Counted from the stretch's first letter, positions 23,027 to 35,688 are shown. The stretch is 64,000 nucleotides of DNA from Hofstenia miamia (GCA_900660155.1 CABFPE010000017.1:2081078-2145077); one strand, 5' to 3'. Notes: generated from the letters alone by a model not told the origin. Translations and numbers: made by a program.

Positions 23027-26000
23027 ATACTTTTAGGCTAGCTAATTAAATCAGAAAATCAGTTAAAATTTTATAAGAAAATCGTTCAAAATTTTGATTT
23101 TTTCCCGAAAATCGACCAAACATTGGTTGAGCGAAGAATCACAAACAAGGCAATTTAGCTAAATATACATGAAAAAAGTTTGGGCATTTAAGAGGTCTAG
23201 TCACATTTGGAGTTCACCAATATTTTCAGGAATTAATCCAGTTGGCGCAAACTACTGTTGATTTAGTAAAACTCAAATGAATATTTAATCTGGAGTGCTT
23301 TATAATTAACTAGGAAAATTAATTACCATAAAAATTCAAGGAATTTTGAAAATAACTGATATCCTCATGCCCCCGAACCTTTAATTGCTTTAAGAAAGTG
23401 ACAAATAAATACACAGAAACCCTGGGGTTTAGTAGACACTCCACTCTTCGCTCATTTTAAATATTTATCATCAGAGTAAAGCGTGTGATAAGAGACCGGT
23501 TTTATTTAAATAGCAATACAAATATTATTTGAATTGTGTGGTCGAGCTTTAACGGCAAACAGACCTACAAAATTACTTTGTAATACAACAAAATAAATAT
23601 TTTAAACATGAAATATATTTCACTCAAACTTTTAATTTAGGCTGAAAATAGCAAGTGTGGGCTGCAATAACAATATAGTTCTAACAAGACTACAATTTTA
23701 CCTGAGAAAATTATTGTGCATATTTACGATCACTTAGCTAATAACACTAAAGATGGTGATGAAAAGGCAATAGAAATAATATTTTAGCACAATCTTTTCA
23801 AAAATAAACTCACATAATTTAACAGAGGAAATATCATTATAGATAAATATAAAAAGTATTTTTTTGAAAAATGGTGTATAAATGCTCACGCTAAACTGTG
23901 ATACTAAATTACAGTTTAATGACATATGTATATTTAATTAAAGATTGTTTTGTGCAGATATAATTTCCATCAGCTACGAATCAATTTCCGTTGGCGGCGA
24001 ATTAAATTCGTTAGCATCTATACATTTTCCAATTGATTTCTTTCTCCGTCGACCGATTTTTATGATGGCAACTGAAAAGTAACACAATGTCCGCCAATTC
24101 TATTGACTGACTTTACATTATGAATTATAAACAGCGGAATTTCCCTAGTGAAATATAAAGATAATTAAATTTATACGCGCAAAGACCGCGCTAATTCACT
24201 TGGGGTCAATCAGATTAGCAATAAAACTGGGTCCTCAAAATGCGTTTTACTATTAGTGGAATTAGTTTTTGCTAATATTGATTGATAAATTGTCAGAATT
24301 ATGCATTGATTTTTGCTTACAATCTAAAGTGCAAAACGAAATAATGCTACAAAGTCTTGACTAAATTAAATAAATCTTAAAATTGATGTAAAAGATTTCT
24401 TTAGAATTTTCCCTTTATTGCAATCTCGACATTTGATGCTACTATCTTTATTTTAAAGGAATTTTGGCTGAGAACTCCACGATAATAATTCTGTGGAAAA
24501 TTTTCAATCACATTTTTAACTTAATATAGCATTATTAAAAATAAGTTAATACGCAAAGTTGTTCAAAGCAAATATTTATTGATTCAGAAATCGAATTAAG
24601 AAACATGGTCAAAATAAAAGTAATACCGCTCTAGTCTAGCACTAATGCGTCGAAAATGCCTACATAATACAAAGAATACATATTTTAAAACTTTAAAACA
24701 CTTTCCATAGCAAACCTAACCTTTAATCTATTTTTAATACATTTCATATTTCAGTAGGAAAAGTTTAGGCTCGTGACCAGAATTTTTTCATATAGCTTTC
24801 ATTTCATAAGGGGGCAACTGTCCCCCTTAGCCACCGCCCTGGTCAAATCCTGTTCCAAATTGTGATATCCCACAATAAAATGTTGAGTTTGCGTGCAACA
24901 GAAATTCAAGCTTGACGTTGCGTGATCGTCGGGATCTTGACGTTTACCAAAATTGCATTAATGAAAAACATCTTATTATAAATATGAAATATCAAGAATA
25001 GTGTAGAAAGATTCAACCACCTTAGCCCGGTACTTATTCCCATAGTGTTGCTACCCAATGAATTTGTGAACTTACAAAGAATGTAAAACTGAATTTATAA
25101 AAATTTTTATTTTCAATTTTTTTTTAAATATTTATCAAATATACGATACAATGACACATTGCTTGAAATGCGAATGAACAAGAAGATGGTTGCTGTAAAC
25201 CGACTGGTTGTAAGACTTTCACATAAAAAATTAATCGCCAAAATGGGATTTTGAATAATGCAATGCAACGGAGAAACAATTCTTCAAAATGGATATTTAA
25301 TAGAGGCATGAATTTTTAACAATTTCAATTTGTTTACTTAGAAATGAATTGTCCAGTTGATTACTATCGTCTAAAATACAACATTTATTCAATGATTTAC
25401 TTCGCAACAATAAAATACAAAAACTTTTTTACATAGACTAAGAACACATGTAATAGTAGATTCCGTCTTTCGAGACTACATTTGTCACGGGGCCATCACT
25501 GTGGTCTGTAGCTAATTTCACAGGCTGGCGCTCGCAAGCACTGGTGAATATTTTCCCTAAAGTGTTGTTGTACTTGAAGTACTTGAAAACACTTAATATT
25601 TGTCGAAGAAAATTCTGCTTATTTATGTTAAAATAACATTAAACTTTTTTAATGAAACGAATTTTAACTTTTGCTTAGCAAAATTCTCATATTTGACAAG
25701 TTCATATGTAATTAGAAAACAGTGATGGATGTCAGATGACCAGAATATCACAATTGATTACTAATAATCTTCACAAAAACGTTTTATCATTATACATTTC
25801 TCTATAAAATTTTGAAGCTATATAAATTTATCAGCATCAGAACGAGAACCTGAATGTCTTTTAACGTTTGCCTGAACGATTATCGAAAAAAAAGATAATT
25901 TAGTGTTAAAAACGCATCTTTACAATCATCAACTGCAAATGTTTTTGGCTAAACAGTCATGAAATTGAAGAATTTAACATGAATACATGCCGACATAGAC

Positions 26001-26175
26001 GTAGACAAAGTTTTGATTCCGAAGTTGAGCCTTTTGTTGAAAATATAATAAAATTTGTAGAAAATTATATCGTTTGTATTATTCAGTAAATGTGAGATTT
26101 AAATTTGACCTACATGTAATAGTTCCTAATACAGCCTCTTTCAAACAAGTTGTTTGGGAAATATGATCTATTTGG
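23027..26175. other. non-coding AT-rich stretch
   Basis: No gene. Bases 24770-24842 form a worn palindromic repeat end (GACCAG … CCCTGGTC, with GGGGGCAACTGTCCCCC inside). Confidence 0.4.
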
Positions 26176-26283
26176 TAGGACCCAGGGAGTACTTGAAATT
26201 TCGAGTCGGCTCGAAAAGAGTCGAGTACACGACCCAACTCGAAATTTCAACATTAGAGGTTTCGAGTTGGGTCGAATCAGCAA
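26176..26283. repeat. ACTCGA-rich repeat fragment
   Basis: It starts TAGGACCCAGGGAGTACTTG and carries repeated TTTCGAGT/ACTCGA units in both orientations. It resembles the hAT-type MITE at 39623-39878 (TAGGGCCCTGTGAGTACTCG), and is probably a diverged, truncated relative. Confidence 0.5.
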
Positions 26284-27395
26284 GAGTTTTGTTGGTTTAA
26301 TATTGAATAATGCAGTGCATGTTTGCTTAATTGAAAATAATTACAATTTCCTAATTGAAAAATCTTTTTACAAAAATTTCTACTAGTCATTGGGGTTTAG
26401 CACTATTGTCTATAGAATGATCGTTACTAATATTGAGATGTTAGAATTGATTGATATTACGTCAGTACCCTCTCCTCCCTGCTGATGGTATTGTTTGAAT
26501 TTTTAGCATAAAAACTTTCATTTTCTAGTTTTTCATAAAAGTTATATTAAAACTTCATTCACAAAGGTTGCTATTTCAAGTTGGTAAACAAACTTCACAC
26601 TTTATTCAAGTGATATTAAATTTAATAACATCAGCATTGATTGCTTAATTCTATATCTACATACAATAATTATCAATTACACGTTTTTAACTAATTACAA
26701 ATATAACTGCTAGAATTTATTTTTTCGTAGTTGGAGAACAGTTGATTATATAATGGTGATTTTGCAATTATGATATTGGTACTCCTATGTACGTAGACAA
26801 TATTCGAGATATTCCGATTCTCAAGGCGCTATTAGTAAAGGAAAAATGCATAAAACGTATTCTCAAAAATACATCATGTAGCCGTATCGACCAGGCAGAC
26901 ATGGAATCGGATCGGTTTGGATCGGATCTACATTTTCAGAAAATTTCGGATGTTTCGGATCCAACATTTTTTATAAAATTGTGTATATTGTACGTTTTAT
27001 ACATTACGCACATATTTATCTTTGAATGCTACTGTAATTGTATTAATAACCTCAATCTAAGTGAAATTTTGTAATTGAATTTCATTGTTCATACAACAGG
27101 TCCCGTGCTATTCTTTCCATCAACGTGGTCACAATATTTCAAATCTGAAAATGTGATTAATGTTAGCCATCACATAAAGATAAAATTGCAAAGCAATAAA
27201 AAAAACTTGCAAATGGAAATGCAGAAGAGTCACAGAGAAGTAAGTTGCAAACACCACCAAATTTAATGATGCTAATATAATTACAAAAATCTCATGCAAG
27301 AAGCACTATAAGCAACTTGTAATTCCAAGATCAATTTAGTTTTCAAAGTTTCGTGATTATTATAATCACTAATACAATAATTTTTATATAGCCTT
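26284..27395. other. non-coding, GGATCGG repeat copy
   Basis: Contains at about 26900-26965 a GGATCGGTTTGGATCGG … TTTCGGATCC unit shared with 9050-9125 and partly with 29366-29410. No gene. Confidence 0.35.

Positions 27396-27420
<25 letters not shown>
27396..27420. repeat. (TA)n microsatellite
   Basis: Uninterrupted TA run. Confidence 0.95.
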
Positions 27421-27426
<6 letters not shown>

Positions 27427-28296
27427 GCAATTTTAACTGTATTAAAGTTCTCCTTTGCTGCTAAATCTTGTTATTCAAAATACAAAACATTTACTTCACT
27501 GTTCAAAACTGGCCTAAAGTTCTGATTACTGGGCAGAAAAACTAATCCTTTGAAATATTATTTGAAAATTTACAGGAATTGCAAAGCATTTTTGAAATGA
27601 CTCTTGTTCTTACTAATGAAGAATAAAATCTTCATAGATGTCTAAATCTGCTTAATTCTCTGAACGTTGTGTGAAATATATATAATGGATGTAATTGTTT
27701 ATTAACAATATCGAATGGGATTGTCATAGTGAAGCATACATAGGGGGCGAAGAAACCCGACCCCCTTTACAATAAGAAAAATTCATTAAAATGGTGCAAT
27801 ACAAAATTACGAACAGAAATTTTTTAGAACGCAAATATGCATGTTATCCATGATATGAACGTTGTCTCACATAAAAATATTTATGTATCCGCTCCTGCAT
27901 TATCATAATAAATTGAATAATTTGTCTAAGGATTTTAGTGAACTGCATTTGCCAAGCATGAAATCTTTTGATGTCAAACAAGCAGCTAATCAATCGCATA
28001 CATTGATGTGTGGTTAAAAGATATTAAGCATGTTTGCAAACATGTATTATGCTAACAAACGCACAAACATCACAAACGTACCGAACGATGACCGGTTCAA
28101 AATGGGCACAAATCTATTGTAAATATAATATTTTGCGTTTTAAATCGGGATGCTACTTTAACAGTTTGAATATACTCGAATTCCCCGTTTGAAATTTTAC
28201 TCTTTACTCGTACCAAATCGCAAAGCGGAATGTTTCATCTAGATGTAATTAGATACTAAAGTTTCAGAAAATTCAAACAATGTTAAATCCAACATN
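27421..28296. other. non-coding stretch ending at single N
   Basis: AT-rich, no gene seen. The single N at 28296 is followed directly by a segment that recurs at 29069. Confidence 0.4.
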
Positions 28297-28514
28297 TTAA
28301 AAGAGCATTTGATACTATTGAAATATTTTAAAATTTAACATCGATTTTTCAACACATTGCTTTTAAACTATATAGGATTCACTACATTTGAGTTGATCTG
28401 CATGCATTACTGCCTAAGTCGTCCAATTTTTCCTATATCTCAGTCCAAGCCCAACCCCATCCTCCCCGGTATATCGTATATGTCCATTTTTGATCTCAAG
28501 ACAGTGTTGAAGCA
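28297..28514. repeat. 218-bp direct duplicate, copy 1
   Basis: By my reading this is identical to 29069-29286. It is bounded by single N characters at 28296 and 28515. The exact match and its fit between the Ns point to contig-end overlap placed twice rather than a biological repeat. Confidence 0.85.
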
Positions 28515-28866
28515 NCATTACAAAGTGGCGATTTTTGGATTTGGACATAACAAAATTAATAAAACGGTAATACTATAGGCAACTCAACTATTGAAACTCT
28601 ATAAATATATGAAACTTATAGTTGATGACAATTTTAGAAACTCGAATACTACAAAGCTTGCAAATAAGCAATTTCCACTCATAATCAAAGTCACGCCAAT
28701 CAGAAATGGATTTGCTTTTGTGAGTGAACAACTACAGATAAAAGAAGCAATCTATTTCAAAAAAGATGGACAGCCGAAAATTTATCCCATGCCCAGCGGA
28801 AATCCGGTCATTTTAGGCCCATTTTATGATTGTTGACAAACATTTTTGAATATTTTTGTTTTAGCA
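28515..28866. other. unassigned, open frame without motif
   Basis: An 81-residue plus-strand frame at 28591-28836 (…IIKVTPIRNGFAFVSEQ…, …YPMPSGNPVILGPF…) has coding-like flavour, but I recognise no family and see no splice context. Confidence 0.25.
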
Positions 28867-28870
28867 TTAA

Positions 28871-29068
28871 CACATTGACTGCCATGTATCCATATATTGG
28901 ATACATGTTATATCCCAAATTTGCCTGGTATCCATATAATTATTTCAGATGCTTTTATTTGTGGACTTTTAAAAGGCGATCAATGATATTTTGACATGGA
29001 ATGTATTAAAAAATAAATTAAAAAAAATGGGCCTATTGCTCAAGGATTTGGCTGTGGCAGTCAATGTG
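28871..29068. mobile_element. piggyBac-type MITE with TTAA duplications
   Basis: 198 bp bounded by TTAA at 28867-28870 and 29069-29072. Termini are perfect inverted repeats CACATTGACTGCCA / TGGCAGTCAATGTG. TTAA duplication plus a C-starting TIR is the signature of piggyBac-mobilised elements. The interior contains a small hairpin (TGTATCCATATA … TATTGGATACA) but no coding sequence. A piggyBac transposase remnant exists at 14400-15243, but a mobilising relationship is only a guess. Confidence 0.85.
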
Positions 29069-29286
29069 TTAAAAGAGCATTTGATACTATTGAAATATTT
29101 TAAAATTTAACATCGATTTTTCAACACATTGCTTTTAAACTATATAGGATTCACTACATTTGAGTTGATCTGCATGCATTACTGCCTAAGTCGTCCAATT
29201 TTTCCTATATCTCAGTCCAAGCCCAACCCCATCCTCCCCGGTATATCGTATATGTCCATTTTTGATCTCAAGACAGTGTTGAAGCA
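29069..29286. repeat. 218-bp direct duplicate, copy 2
   Basis: Same sequence as 28297-28514; see that entry. Confidence 0.85.
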
Positions 29287-29644
29287 CTTAAAATTTTCTA
29301 TTCGCATATGAAAAAAACAAATATATATTTTAAGTAAATATTTATTTATTATTAGCATACTTTATTTTCGGATCTGTTTCGGATCCTAAAATTTTGGATC
29401 CGATTTCAACTCTGGGACCAGGTGCATCGTGATATTACAACTAGTGTTGGAACCTTGCCGTGCTCATTTCCACAGAAAATTTCGTGCCGTTGCCGTGCCG
29501 ACATTAAAATACGAAACATATTTGTAATTTTTATTTTCTAAATGTATTAAGTTGCATCGAAAGATTTTTTTCAAGAACAATTTTTTAAAAAATTGAAAAT
29601 ATTTGTGGCCAAAAACATTCAATTCATTGAAAAACATAGATTTT

Positions 29645-30568
29645 TGTCTACATTGTCAGGATCCAGGGACGCATGCTGCTTGGTCACAATGTTGTAGGCT
29701 GAAAATCCTCTTTCACTGGACTCACTTCCGGCTGGGATTCCCAAACATTTCACAGCAATTTTCTTTATTATCGGAAAAGAGTCATTATTTTTCCAGTATA
29801 GAAATCAGTTTCTGCAACTACCATTCGCCATCGATCCATCTCTAAATCTACATTAAGATTTTCGTGACGCGAGACAGAATTTTCAGTAGTTTCTTCATCA
29901 TCAAGAACTTCCTCGATAAAAGCGAAACCTTTTTTCTTTGGGGCAAGGTACCGGACTTTTGCAGCATAAAGTTCGTTGCTAGGATCAAGTTTTGACATCT
30001 TTTGTATTTTCATTTTCAAATTGCTGAAAACCAGGTCTTGCTCCTGCGGATTGAGAAAGTTGAGTTTCTTAAACCTAATATCAACTGCAGAAGACAGGAC
30101 ACGCCAAGAGTTGATGTCTATGCTGCTGTTCAATTCAAAGCGATTCGTCAGTTCACCTTTCATTGCATTCGCACCGCATGTGTCTTTTTGTGCTTCATTT
30201 GAAATGATACGGTCGACATGTCTTGATAACCCAAGGAAAGTAGGCAGCACAACGTTTAGTGTTAGATGTATGTCCGAAGAAAAAAATTCCGTTGCAGATT
30301 TAAATGGCTGTAGAAGAGTAATTAATTTCTTTGAAGTATTTAATTTGAAATCAGATTTGTACAAATGCGGCTTGTCTTATGTTTTTTCAAGAACCATTGT
30401 TACGGGCCAACGTAGTTCATTTAGCCTATCCATCATGTTCAGTGTAGAACTCCAACGCGCAGCAACATCTTGAATTAACAATTTTTTCTTACAATTTGGA
30501 ATTGTGGAATTAATGCTATCTCTGAGACTCTCCGAGTCTTTTCCAGAATGTTTGAAGTAACACAACAA
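29645..30568 (-). pseudogene. hAT-family transposase, C-terminal half
   Basis: Minus-strand remnant of a hAT (hobo/Ac/Tam3) transposase related to the BED-finger domesticated proteins. In order: IQDVAARWSSTLNMMDRL (30377-30568), where families have QDV.TRWNST; then LLQPFKSATEFFSSD and VVLPTFLGLS (30364 downward). After a stop and frameshift near 29768-29800 comes the C-terminal dimerisation region: DSFPIIKKIAVKCLGIPAG, then SSERGFSAYNIVTKQ. The last motif matches the conserved hATC block (IPAtSa.SER.FS). The N-terminal BED finger and first catalytic aspartate are not visible. The plus-strand text GATTAATCGACAGCCCTAA ending near 30707 looks like the outer end of the element. Confidence 0.85.
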
Positions 30569-31127
30569 TTAAATTTGAAATGCCATTGGCTATTGACAAA
30601 TTATGCATTTACAAGCGCGCGATAAACAACTCATACAATAACGATTCATCCATTATCAAAATTCTGATCGATTCAAATTTCACCGATTGATTAATCGACA
30701 GCCCTAAAAGCTACCAGCATTTCACTAGGTCGCAGAATAATTTTGAAACAATTTTTAAAATAAACCAAATAGTTTTTGTTTAAATGAATATAAAAAACAA
30801 CAAATGGTGAACGATTATTCATTTTAGTCCAGAATAAGACTTTAATTATACAGAGCATTGTCACTATTTGAACAATTTGGAAATACTATTTTTTAAATTG
30901 CAAATTTTCTATTTATTCAATTTTTTTCACTGCCCAAAGGATTTGGGTAATTTTGCCTAGTTTTTCTATTTCGAACAAATCGCAAATTTAGCAATGTTTA
31001 CACTAATGGTTAACCAAAATAACGTTGTACATGGATACAAACGTAAAATTTATGTCACAACGGGCGCATATTCATAATATGGAAAATGAGCTTATGTATT
31101 GCTAATGCTTTAAAATATGGAATTTTG
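30569..31127. other. hAT terminus region, then non-coding
   Basis: Bases 30685-30707 read inward on the minus strand as TTAGGGCTGTCGATTAATC, a plausible hAT end for the transposase remnant just downstream. I see nothing else. Confidence 0.45.
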
Positions 31128-31361
31128 GGCGTTATTGTACTTTAGGGTAGCCAGTTTGAGTGACGTCATAAAATGGGTATTAAACTCTAACCTTAACCCT
31201 AACCCTACTCCCCAACCAATGCAATTATATTGCATTTCATCTTGTTGATAATTTGTTTGCAAAACACCCAAGTTTTGGGTGAGGGATTGCGGTTAGGGTT
31301 AGAGTTTTATACCCATTTTATGACGTCACTTACACTGGGTCCCCTAAAGTACAATAACGCC
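31128..31361. mobile_element. 8-bp-TSD MITE with telomere-like repeats
   Basis: A 234-bp inverted-repeat element. Perfect outer TIR GGCGTTATTGTACTTTAGGG (31128) pairs with its complement ending at 31361, and the arms continue for about 80 bp. Target duplication GAATTTTG is exact at 31120-31127 and 31362-31369. The 8-bp duplication fits hAT or a P-like superfamily. Each arm contains a perfect TGACGTCA palindrome (31161-31168 and 31321-31328) and TTAGGG-like repeats (TAACCTTAACCCTAACCC on the left, GGTTAGGGTTAGAG on the right). Confidence 0.9.
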
Positions 31362-31369
31362 GAATTTTG

Positions 31370-32785
31370 GATTTGCAAAGAGTTAGATGGCATGGGCTCT
31401 CCGGGTCCGTCCCCTGTGCTTAATCAGTGGGAAAGAGTGCTAGACTTACTATACACATATTATATTATCACTCTTTCCTGCAAGGTGGCGCTTGTTTTAA
31501 AGAAAATACTCAACGTTGACTTGACAGCTATTAATACCCACCGGCTACATTATGAGAATGATTTACATTGCAATAGAAGATTTCGCGTTCTTATTCTTAC
31601 TCATTATTGGACACTTAATATCATTAAATGTCTAAAATGTAGACAAACAATACGCCAGCTGCTACGCTGAAATATTTTTAAACAATGCTAATAGAAATGA
31701 AAAAATCTGATTACTTATTGTTACAACATATAAAGCGTATAGATAATATAGCATTATTTATTTTCTGGTCCCTTAACTTATTACAAAAATGCAATTCTAA
31801 ATAAATAATGCCTTGAACTCCAGCAATCACCTCTCTTTTCCACGAATTTCCTTAAGAAACACAAAATAGTTAATACCATGCATTATATAATGAGATGGTT
31901 TGTAAGTTAAAATATCACTCATTCATGACATGTTGATAAAAAATGCGTAAGTAGAAAAATACATACAGTATAAAGAATCCACCATTGTAAACCGCAGTTA
32001 TCAATTTGTGTAAAATCGTGAACAATTTAAGAGCATTGCATGTTGCCTTGGATCTGTCCAATCAGATTAAGGGTGATTATTCCATTTTTGTGGTTACAAT
32101 TAGCAAGATTTGTTTAGTGGATGCTTGTGATCAGAGAACTGGTTGTTTACCAGGTTCAATAACAGATGTGTTTATCGCAGTGTTGAGCAGAAGCGTGTTG
32201 TTTCAAGTTAATAAGCTCCATGCGGCAACAATCCTGTTGAGATTGAATTATTTCAGGAGGGTTGTATATTTGCATTCTCTATTAAATTACATTATCTTTA
32301 GTTTGGAAAATGATTTCGTTTGCCAATTGCAAGCCTACGAAGTTATTCATTTGTTAATTATGTCAGTGGAGGGATTAGAATGCTAATGGGCTACTTTGTA
32401 TGATACTGAACTTTAATACTTTAAATGGGTATTTACTTTTAAGAGCGCGCTGAAGCATAACTACGGATATCGTCCGCTTTTTGCCAGCAGTTTTAAATTG
32501 CATTTATTAAACAAATCTTATATTTGATACATGAACGTTATAGATATATACATCACGTACCAGCTCTGCTCAAAAATTGAATTTAATTTAATGGAAAAAA
32601 ATTTCGTTAAAATTCATTAATGGAAATATGTGGAAAATGAAAAATTAATTATAGCGCGTAATGGAAAATTATTTTTCATTTTATAAGCACATATGATAAT
32701 GCAGAAATTTATTAATTTCATTGTTTTTTACATCAAATTCTTCATATATTTGCGAAGTGTGTAATTAAGTTGACCCAGTATTACT
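31370..32785. other. non-coding stretch
   Basis: An open plus-strand frame of 126 residues at 32006-32386 has no recognisable motif and is most likely chance. Otherwise AT-rich with nothing supportable. Confidence 0.35.
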
Positions 32786-32788
32786 TTA

Positions 32789-32937
32789 GGCCACGGTTAG
32801 ACTAGTGATTGGTTCAAAAGAACGCGCACGATTTCTTTATGATCGGCACATCGCTAATTATCTAGAGTGGTTAGACACGCGATTCAATCAAAATGTGACA
32901 GATCACTTTTGAACCAATCACTAGTCTAACCGTGGCC
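32789..32937. mobile_element. PIF/Harbinger-type MITE, TTA duplication
   Basis: A 149-bp hairpin-like element with 32-bp near-perfect TIRs starting GGCCACGGTTAGACTAGTGA, flanked by TTA at 32786-32788 and 32938-32940. A 3-bp TTA duplication and GG-starting TIR are typical of PIF/Harbinger non-autonomous elements. It sits right at the left end of the larger element at 32940-36047. Confidence 0.88.
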
Positions 32938-33579
32938 TTAAGTAGCGTACACACAACTTTGCGCGCAACGCGCAACCTTTCTTGATTTAATGAGGCGCAC
33001 AAGAAGAGCTGTGTGTACGCAATTCCAACTTTGTTGTAAACCTAATTTGAAGAGTTAAATTAGTTCTACTTTTGCGCACAACGTATTCGTGATTTAATTA
33101 GGCGCACAACAAAAATTGGAAGTGGGTACAGTATGCAGTTCCAACTTTGCGCATATAAAAATTAAAGTTTGAATTTAATAAAAAGTAATTGGGAGTAATT
33201 TATATTCTAAAGTATTTAATTGGAAATAATTGAGTTTTCCAAGTAAATATAAAAATTTGATTGAATTTTAACCAATTAAAGCGAATATAATTGGGAATAA
33301 CTGAAACTTACAATTACGTTTATAAATAAGCAAATTTAAACCAATTAAAATGAAAATAGCAGAAAAATTTTTGTAAACAACAATATGAAACATAATTTAA
33401 ACATTCAAGTATATTCTTATTATACATTATTTTGAAAAAATTTAAAATTTATATTTGATATTTGTAATACATTCACAGAGACAACACTATAGGCCTATAC
33501 TCAAGTTTAAAACACTACAAATTTAATTCCAGAAAATTCGGACAAAGTAAAAAGTAATTATTTGAACAGACAACCGGTT

Positions 33580-34980
33580 CTTTTAATTACTCGCATGGAA
33601 CGCTAGAAAAAGTATAGATGTTTAATACAATCTTCCATACCTCCGACTCTATAGGTTTACCATCAAACTTTTTTATTAAACAAAGTTTTTCATCGTTTGT
33701 TTGGATTAAACACATAATTCTTGCAGGCAAATTATTGTTTTCAATTGAGAACACAAAATAAGAATAGTCATGCCTTCTAGAGAGATTTGTAATTGTACAG
33801 TTGTAACCATTTACAATCGCATCATTAAGCGATTCTTTCGAAATGTTTTTGTTCCGATAATCTACGTGTTAAAAAAGAAAATTGTACAAAATGGTCATAG
33901 TACTTTTGCGGCAAAAAATCTTCAAGCACGGATATGCCATAGAACAAAATAAAGCTTCAAATTCCGATGCCTTGTATTTACTTAGCATAGTAAAGGATCG
34001 CGGAGTTCGTGTGATAAAAGTTGGAGGGCGAATATTTAACAGTTTTTTAATCTAAAATGGATCTCTTTCACACAAGATAGTAGTCTCTGTTTGTATTTCT
34101 TACAAACCATATATTTGCTAACATATATCTCATGACGCCAAGTAATACACTATGTTGATATTCTGGGCAAAGCCAAAGCATAAATCAAAATATGGTAGCT
34201 TATACAAACAAATGTAGCCCTTGATACCAAAGCTTGGTATTTTAGTACGCCTAGCAATTCTTGCAATCGATTTTCACTTGAAACATCGAAGTTCATAATA
34301 TATCCTCTGTTCTTGCTTATAGAACTTTCTCTCGTCCTACACCAACCGCAACCATAGAATGCATTGAAAGTAATCATGTTCTGGACAGCAGCACGAGCAG
34401 GTAAATCTGCTACACAAGATGTAACATAAACAAAGCAGTTAAAAATTTTATTGTTAAGTGATAACATAATTCAATCGTTAGCTAAAGAACTTAAAGCATC
34501 TACTGCAGGTCTAAATAATCACAGCAATCTGAAATAAAACCAGATTGTTATATCATTACCGAAAAGTCTTTACGCAATTTATAAAATGAATAAAACGATT
34601 TTTTTTTGCAAAACATTCGGATTTGGTACAATATTTGAAACAAAATAGAGAATGGTAATTGCGGAATCTTTAGATAGACTTTTTCTAAGTAAAACGTAAA
34701 AAAATAGCACAAAATCCAATAGTTTTAAGGAAGAATCTTCGTAAAGTGAATCATTTAAATGTTCCCAATTACAACGATTTGCATTATCACCTCCTGAAAA
34801 ATGACTCTCGCTTTTCCCGAAATGTTTATTGAAGTATCAACTTCTGAGGGAACTTCTTCAAAGCTGTCAAAGAACATTTCAGGTTCTGTTTCAGTATCAC
34901 TTTGATTAAAATTTACAGACTGCAGTGAATCATTATAACTAAATAATGAAAATTCCGAAGAATTAGATACATTTGTTTGG
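33580..34980 (-). pseudogene. CACTA/EnSpm-like transposase remnant
   Basis: Minus-strand decayed coding sequence. An acidic N-terminal stretch (QSDTETEPEMFFDSFEEVPS, around 34900) precedes an open segment at 34150-34467 with the core DLPARAAVQNMITFNAFYG then CGWC. That pattern (D.PARA … FNG.YGC.WC) is found in the Transposase_21 family of CACTA elements. Further low-quality similarity continues toward 33580 with several stops. There is no full-length frame and no catalytic set that I can place. It lies inside the TIR-bounded unit at 32940-36047, which supports a common origin. It could instead be another transposon family with a CxxC core. Confidence 0.45.
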
Positions 34981-35113
34981 ACGGTACTGCGGGAGCATAC
35001 AATCGTACAAAGTTAGACCTTACATGTCTGCTTTCCGAGCAATGAGTTGCTTTTGGTGCTTCCTCATCATCAGCATAATTTTTCTATTATTTTTTTTGCG
35101 TTTTTGTATTCAT

Positions 35114-35400
35114 TTGTTTTTCTATTTATTTGTTTTGTGATTTTTGTTAAACTCCAATTATTCATAATGTTTTTATTTATTCCTCAGAAAAGGTATATAT
35201 TTAATTATATTTGAAATGTGTTATTGAAAAATCAATATAAAAAGTAATTGAAAATTTCATAAAAAGTTTATTATGTTCAATTCCCAATTAAAATCTATTA
35301 TAAATTCAATTAAGTTTCAATTAGTTTCCAATTAATGAACCAATTATAATTGGGCCAATTACAATTTTTCCATGAGTGGTGTGAACTTTTAATTCAGATA
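35114..35400. repeat. 287-bp direct duplicate, copy 1
   Basis: Recurs after the single N (35401) at 35402-35688 with only two differences seen near 35320-35340 / 35610-35620. This is consistent with two haplotype contigs overlapping at a scaffold join. Confidence 0.85.
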
Positions 35401-35401
35401 N

Positions 35402-35688
35402 TTGTTTTTCTATTTATTTGTTTTGTGATTTTTGTTAAACTCCAATTATTCATAATGTTTTTATTTATTCCTCAGAAAAGGTATATATTTAATTATATTT
35501 GAAATGTGTTATTGAAAAATCAATATAAAAAGTAATTGAAAATTTCATAAAAAGTTTATTATGTTCAATTCCCAATTAAAATCTATTATAAATTCAATTA
35601 AGTCTCAATTAGTTTCCGATTAATGAACCAATTATAATTGGGCCAATTACAATTTTTCCATGAGTGGTGTGAACTTTTAATTCAGATA
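35402..35688. repeat. 287-bp direct duplicate, copy 2
   Basis: See 35114-35400. Confidence 0.85.

Noticed and set aside
31190-31310. TAACCC repeats as a chromosome end or interstitial telomere
   Set aside because: They sit in the two arms of a small MITE with an exact 8-bp target duplication and are only a few degenerate units long.
32006-32386. 126-residue plus-strand open frame
   Set aside because: No motif, no splice or repeat context; consistent with chance.
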